From: an uncultured Bacteroidota bacterium
GTDB taxonomy: Bacteria > Bacteroidota > Bacteroidia > Flavobacteriales > Flavobacteriaceae
Direction: 5' to 3'
DNA: 64,000 bases
Assembly (NCBI GenBank): GCA_902520835.1
Contig: CABYPD010000002.1
Coordinates: 62,001-126,000 of the forward strand
In this document: positions 60,405-64,000 of the stretch, one piece after another
Numbering within the stretch: the stretch's first letter is position 1
Layout: every line of letters begins with the position of its first letter
Notes under the pieces: generated by a model
The model's input: only the letters and a program-made list of their open reading frames with translations
Databases searched by the model: none
What the model was told of the DNA's origin: nothing
Made by a program: the position numbers and the translations under genes

Positions 60405-61540
60405 TTTTCACTAATAAATTCTTTAAAAAAATTAACAACTTGATCAACTTCGTTGATTGAATTTAATTTAGAGAATGAAAATCTAATAGAAATATTTTTT
60501 ATCAAATCTGGTCCAAGAATTTCACTTAGAACATGAGAAGGTTTATCACTTCCAGATTGACATGCGCTACCGCCTGAACAAGCAATTCCTTGTAAATCTA
60601 ATTTAAAATTTAGAATAGGCTTTTTAGAAATACTAATTGGAAATAAAATATTTAGTATTGTATAGCTAGATTCGTCTTTACAACCGTTTATTTTAACATC
60701 AAACTCTTGGGCCAATTTTTCTATAAAATATTTTTTTATAGATTTAATCTTTTTTGAGTCTTTTTCTAAATTTTTATATGCATTTAAAAATGCAAGATTT
60801 AAACCTGCGATATTATGAATACTTTCAGTTCCTCCTCTCAATCCCCTCTCTTGACTTCCTCCCTCAATAAAAGAATTGAGCTTTGAATTGTTTCTAAGAA
60901 AAGCGAAACCAATTCCTTTGGGACCATGGAATTTATGAGCAGAACAAGTTAAAAAGTCAATATTAAGTTTACTTAAATCTAATTTATAATGCCCAATTGT
61001 TTGAACTGTATCACTATGAAATAGCGAATTATATTTTTTGCATAACTTACCATACTCATTTAAATCAATCATTGATCCTATTTCATTATTTATATGCATA
61101 AGACTGACTAAGGTTCTTTTATTTGAACTATCTAAAATTTTTTCTAATTCAATTAAAGAAGGTAAACCCTTATTGTCAATTGGCAGATATATTAATTCAA
61201 CATGATATTTGATTTTACAAGACTCAACGGTTTCTAATACAGCCTTATGTTCAATTTTTGTTGTAATAATTCTTTCAATTTTATGAGTTTCAACAGCGCC
61301 TTTTATTATCATATTATTTGACTCTGTTCCACCAGATGTAAATATAATTTCGGAGGGTTTTACATTTAATTCTTCAGAAATATTTTTTCGAGTTAGTTCA
61401 ATAATTGATCTAGATTCTCTACCAAAAGAATGAATTGAAGATGGATTACCAAAGTTATTTTTCATAACTTGATACATGATTTCAACTACATCATTTGAAA
61501 TAGGTGTAGTGGCAGCATTATCAAAGTAAATCTTGCTCAT
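60401..61540 (-). CDS. Cysteine desulfurase (NifS/IscS-like)
   Basis: PLP enzyme that takes sulfur from cysteine for iron-sulfur clusters, thiamine or tRNA thiolation. 379 residues: FDNAATTP start, PLP lysine in SAHKFHGPKGIG, and catalytic Cys in GSACQSGSDKPSH. The shape is the group I (NifS/IscS) type. No iscU or tRNA-thiolation gene is next to it; it stands alone behind its own -7 element. Confidence 0.92.
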   Translation of the reverse strand: MSKIYFDNAATTPISNDVVEIMYQVMKNNFGNPSSIHSFGRESRSIIELTRKNISEELNVKPSEIIFTSGGTESNNMIIKGAVETHKIERIITTKIEHKAVLETVESCKIKYHVELIYLPIDNKGLPSLIELEKILDSSNKRTLVSLMHINNEIGSMIDLNEYGKLCKKYNSLFHSDTVQTIGHYKLDLSKLNIDFLTCSAHKFHGPKGIGFAFLRNNSKLNSFIEGGSQERGLRGGTESIHNIAGLNLAFLNAYKNLEKDSKKIKSIKKYFIEKLAQEFDVKINGCKDESSYTILNILFPISISKKPILNFKLDLQGIACSGGSACQSGSDKPSHVLSEILGPDLIKNISIRFSFSKLNSINEVDQVVNFFKEFISEN

Positions 61541-61550
61541 AAAATATTTT

Positions 61551-61558
61551 CAAAGATA
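61551..61558 (-). promoter_or_regulatory. -7 element of cysteine desulfurase (TATCTTTG)
   Basis: Exact TAnnTTTG match on the minus strand, 10 bases before the ATG at 61540, so the leader would be almost absent. No -33 TTTG at standard distance. Confidence 0.45.
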
Positions 61559-61591
61559 TGCGAATTTTCAAATTTAGTTTAATGATATCAA

Positions 61592-62374
61592 ATGAAATTT
61601 ATTAGTAGTAAATACAATGAAACATATAAATTTTTAGTTAAAGTTTCTAAAAAATCTAATGTTCGAAAAAAAAATCAAAAATTTATTGTTGAGGGTTTAA
61701 AAGAAATCAATCTATGTATTAACTCAAACTATGAAATTGACTCATTTTTTACCTCAGATAAAAATTTTGATTTTAAAAACATTATTTATAATAATTGTGA
61801 AAAAAGATTTTTATTAACCAAAGATTTGATGGAGACTGTTACTTACAGATCAACATCACAAATTATTGCAATAGTTAAAAGAAAAGAATTTGATATAACT
61901 AAAGTTAAATTATCTGAAAATGAATTGCTATTAATCTTAGATAAACCAGAAAAACCGGGGAATATTGGTGCAATATTTAGAACTTTTAATGCTTTTGGAT
62001 TTAAAAATATAATTATCTCTGATTCTTCAACTGAAATTTACAATCCTAACATAATTAGATCAAGTTTGGGAGCAGTTTTTTGTTTAAATATTTTTGAGTT
62101 AGATCAAGAGGGCACCATAAGTTTTTTAAAAGAAAACCATTTCAGTATTTATGGAAGTCTTATTAAATCAAAAAACATAATTCAAAAAATAAATTTTAAA
62201 CGGCGTTGTGCTATTTTGATGGGAACTGAATCATCTAGTATAAATGAATTCTTTTTAAAAAATTCTCGTTCAACTTTTAAAATACCAATGCATGGGGATG
62301 TTGACTCACTAAATTTATCTGTATCAACTGCAATTATACTTTATGAGGCAATGAATCAGAGAAAAATCTATTAA
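61592..62374 (+). CDS. SpoU/TrmH family RNA 2'-O-methyltransferase
   Basis: 260 residues: an N-terminal substrate-binding part (about 1-100) and a SPOUT knot domain with KPGNIGAIFRTFNAFGF, MGTESSSIN and IPMHGDVDSLNLSVSTAIILYE, which are the three SpoU motifs. It probably 2'-O-methylates rRNA or tRNA; the target (for instance 23S G2251 or a tRNA) cannot be told. It is followed by the Rel gene after a 12-base gap. Confidence 0.9.
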   Translation: MKFISSKYNETYKFLVKVSKKSNVRKKNQKFIVEGLKEINLCINSNYEIDSFFTSDKNFDFKNIIYNNCEKRFLLTKDLMETVTYRSTSQIIAIVKRKEFDITKVKLSENELLLILDKPEKPGNIGAIFRTFNAFGFKNIIISDSSTEIYNPNIIRSSLGAVFCLNIFELDQEGTISFLKENHFSIYGSLIKSKNIIQKINFKRRCAILMGTESSSINEFFLKNSRSTFKIPMHGDVDSLNLSVSTAIILYEAMNQRKIY

Positions 62375-62386
62375 TTTTATGTAAGA

Positions 62387-64000
62387 ATGAGTATTTCAAC
62401 TGAAAAAACAATTAATAGACAAATAGCAAGAGAATACAAAAACTTGTTAAAAGTTAGTTATCAAACACTAAATGAAAACGACAAGGATTTGATAAGAAAC
62501 GCTCTTGATATTGCTATTGATGCTCATAAAGATCAATATAGAAAATCTGGTGAACCTTATATATTTCATCCAATATCTGTAGCTAAAATAGTAGCTGAAA
62601 AAATTGGTTTAGACGCTAACAGTATCGCAGCAGCACTATTACATGATGTTGTAGAAGATTCTGAATATAATATTGAAAAAATAAAATCTGTATTTGGTGA
62701 AAAAATTGCAAGAATTGTTGAAGGCCTAACTAAAATTTCAAAACTAAAGAAAGATAAAATTCTTTCTATTCAGTCTGAAAACTTTAGAAAAATGCTTCTT
62801 ACTTTAAATGATGACGTAAGAGTTATTTTAATTAAAATAGCAGACAGACTCCATAATATGAGAACTATGGATAGTATGAGCTATGAAAAACAAATTAAAA
62901 TTTCATCAGAAACTCTATATATATATGCTCCAATTGCGCATAGAATTGGATTATATGAAATTAAATCAGAATTGGAAGACTTAAGCTTAAAGTATACTGA
63001 CTCAGATACATATAACAAAATTAAAGACAGTCTAGAAAAGACAAAGGATGATCAAAATCTTTACATTAGAAATTTTGCAAGAAAAATATCAGATAAACTC
63101 AAATCAGAGGATATAAGTTTTAAGATTAATGGTAGGTCAAAATCAATTTTTTCAATAAGAGAAAAAATGATTAAAAAAAATATAGCAATTGATGAGGTAT
63201 ATGATCGTTTTGCAGTAAGAATTATTTACAATAGTAATAATAAAAATGAAAAGTTAATTGCATGGAAAATTTATTCCATTGTAACGGATGTATACAGGCC
63301 TAATCCTACAAGATTAAGAGATTGGATATCTAATCCTAAAACTAATGGCTATGAAGCACTACATATTACTGTAGTTGGACCCAGAAAGAGATGGATAGAA
63401 GTTCAAATTCGATCTGAAAGAATGCATGAAATAGCTGAGAGAGGTTATGCAGCACATTTTAAATATAAACAAGGTGATGAGCAAGAGAGCGGACTTGAAG
63501 ATTGGTTAAACAAACTCAAAGATGTTCTTGAAAATCAAGAATCAAATGCTATTGATTTTGTTGAAGATTTTAAATTGAATTTGTATTCAAATGAAATTTT
63601 TGTTTTTACACCTGAAGGAGATCTTAAATCACTTCCTAAGGGAGCATCAGCTTTAGATTTTGCATTTGCAGTTCATACAGATTTAGGTTTAAAAACAAGA
63701 GGGATAAAGGTTAATGGAAAAATAGTTCCTTTAAATTTTAGACTCAAGAGTGGTGATCAGGTACAGGTGATTAAAAGCACTAATTCAAAGCCTAGTGCAA
63801 GTTGGCTTGATTATGTTGAAACATCAAGAGCAAAATCTAAAATTCGTTCTGCTCTTAATGAAAATAAAAAAATGATAGCTGAAGATGGAAAGGAAATTTT
63901 AAGAAGAAAACTAAAACATTTAAAAATTTCATTCACTGAAGATATAATACATAAGCTTCAAAACTTTCAAAATCTACCTACATCACTGGATTTATTCTAT
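62387..64000 (+). CDS. Rel/SpoT-type (p)ppGpp synthetase/hydrolase, C-terminus cut off
   Basis: 538 codons are open from the ATG at 62387 to the edge; the family is about 730 residues, so the last quarter (probably the RIS/ACT domains) is missing. An HD hydrolase domain with His61 and His86-Asp87 (LLHDVVEDSE) is followed by the synthetase domain with the metal/ATP motif RLRD (309-312) and NGYEALHITVVGP, then a TGS domain (about 403-465, FVFTPEGDLK, LPKGASALDFAF). The R-x-R-D motif and intact HD pair suggest a bifunctional Rel. Stringent response regulator of the cytoplasm. Confidence 0.93.
   Translation, partial: MSISTEKTINRQIAREYKNLLKVSYQTLNENDKDLIRNALDIAIDAHKDQYRKSGEPYIFHPISVAKIVAEKIGLDANSIAAALLHDVVEDSEYNIEKIKSVFGEKIARIVEGLTKISKLKKDKILSIQSENFRKMLLTLNDDVRVILIKIADRLHNMRTMDSMSYEKQIKISSETLYIYAPIAHRIGLYEIKSELEDLSLKYTDSDTYNKIKDSLEKTKDDQNLYIRNFARKISDKLKSEDISFKINGRSKSIFSIREKMIKKNIAIDEVYDRFAVRIIYNSNNKNEKLIAWKIYSIVTDVYRPNPTRLRDWISNPKTNGYEALHITVVGPRKRWIEVQIRSERMHEIAERGYAAHFKYKQGDEQESGLEDWLNKLKDVLENQESNAIDFVEDFKLNLYSNEIFVFTPEGDLKSLPKGASALDFAFAVHTDLGLKTRGIKVNGKIVPLNFRLKSGDQVQVIKSTNSKPSASWLDYVETSRAKSKIRSALNENKKMIAEDGKEILRRKLKHLKISFTEDIIHKLQNFQNLPTSLDLFY

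Overview
The window is a very AT-rich, gene-dense chromosomal segment of a member of the Flavobacteriia, most likely a marine, streamlined lineage. The evidence for the group is the set of Bacteroidota-type genes and fusions: a SecD-SecF fusion, DUF4835 and DUF6913 proteins, a RpoZ-like omega subunit, BamD lipoprotein, a TonB receptor paired with a DUF4249 lipoprotein, type II dehydroquinase, RNase Y, a tmRNA tag ending NKYALAA, and promoters with the Bacteroidota -7 element TAnnTTTG. Shine-Dalgarno sequences are not evident. I see no rRNA, tRNA, CRISPR array, insertion sequence or prophage. The genus cannot be told from this sequence alone.

Layout. 1-7.1 kb: cmk (cut by the left edge), lon, an Atg22/UMF1-like MFS carrier, tandem msrB genes followed by lpd, and aroQ. 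7.1-8.0 kb: xerD. 8.0-21.3 kb: fourteen tightly packed minus-strand genes, read in the order GNAT, prmC, ligA, DUF6913, dapA, bamD, rpoZ-like, coaBC, DUF4835, recN, fabI, coaE, sensor kinase, response regulator. 21.4-26.8 kb: ribD, a thioesterase, dnaA, a small lysozyme-like exported protein, mltG and dapF. 26.9-34.8 kb: a Do-like protease, trmD, rplS with a hairpin leader, icd, a TonB receptor with DUF4249, and murQ. 34.8-44.5 kb: secDF, mdh, gyrB, asnB, ftsE, kdsA and the tmRNA gene.

44.5-56.4 kb is the most accessory-looking part. It holds an exported esterase, a Ste24-like M48 protease, a Tat-exported Gfo/Idh/MocA oxidoreductase coupled to a protein with two DUF1080 (3-keto-glycoside hydrolase-like) domains, a divergent AraC regulator with a perfect inverted repeat in its upstream region, a YbhN-like membrane protein, a TPR/SnoaL-like exported protein, a lipoprotein sulfatase, and galE-galK. 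Together these suggest breakdown of oxidised or sulfated sugars, with galactose entering central metabolism. 56.4-64 kb: rny, a 6S-like RNA, zapA, a small coiled-coil gene, an M23 peptidase, a cysteine desulfurase, a SpoU-family methyltransferase, and a Rel/SpoT gene cut by the right edge.

Gene packing is extreme. Seven of nine convergent gene pairs overlap at their ends, four of them by exactly four bases that carry both stop codons. Several genes start with TTG or GTG, and two use a TTGA start/stop overlap. The most interesting non-coding signals are the probable 6S RNA between zapA and rny, the L19 leader hairpin, the tmRNA, and inverted repeats at the gyrB promoter and upstream of the AraC gene. 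I did not find a clearly novel multi-gene system. The best candidates for new biology are the DUF1080/Gfo/AraC/YbhN neighbourhood and the coiled-coil protein beside zapA.
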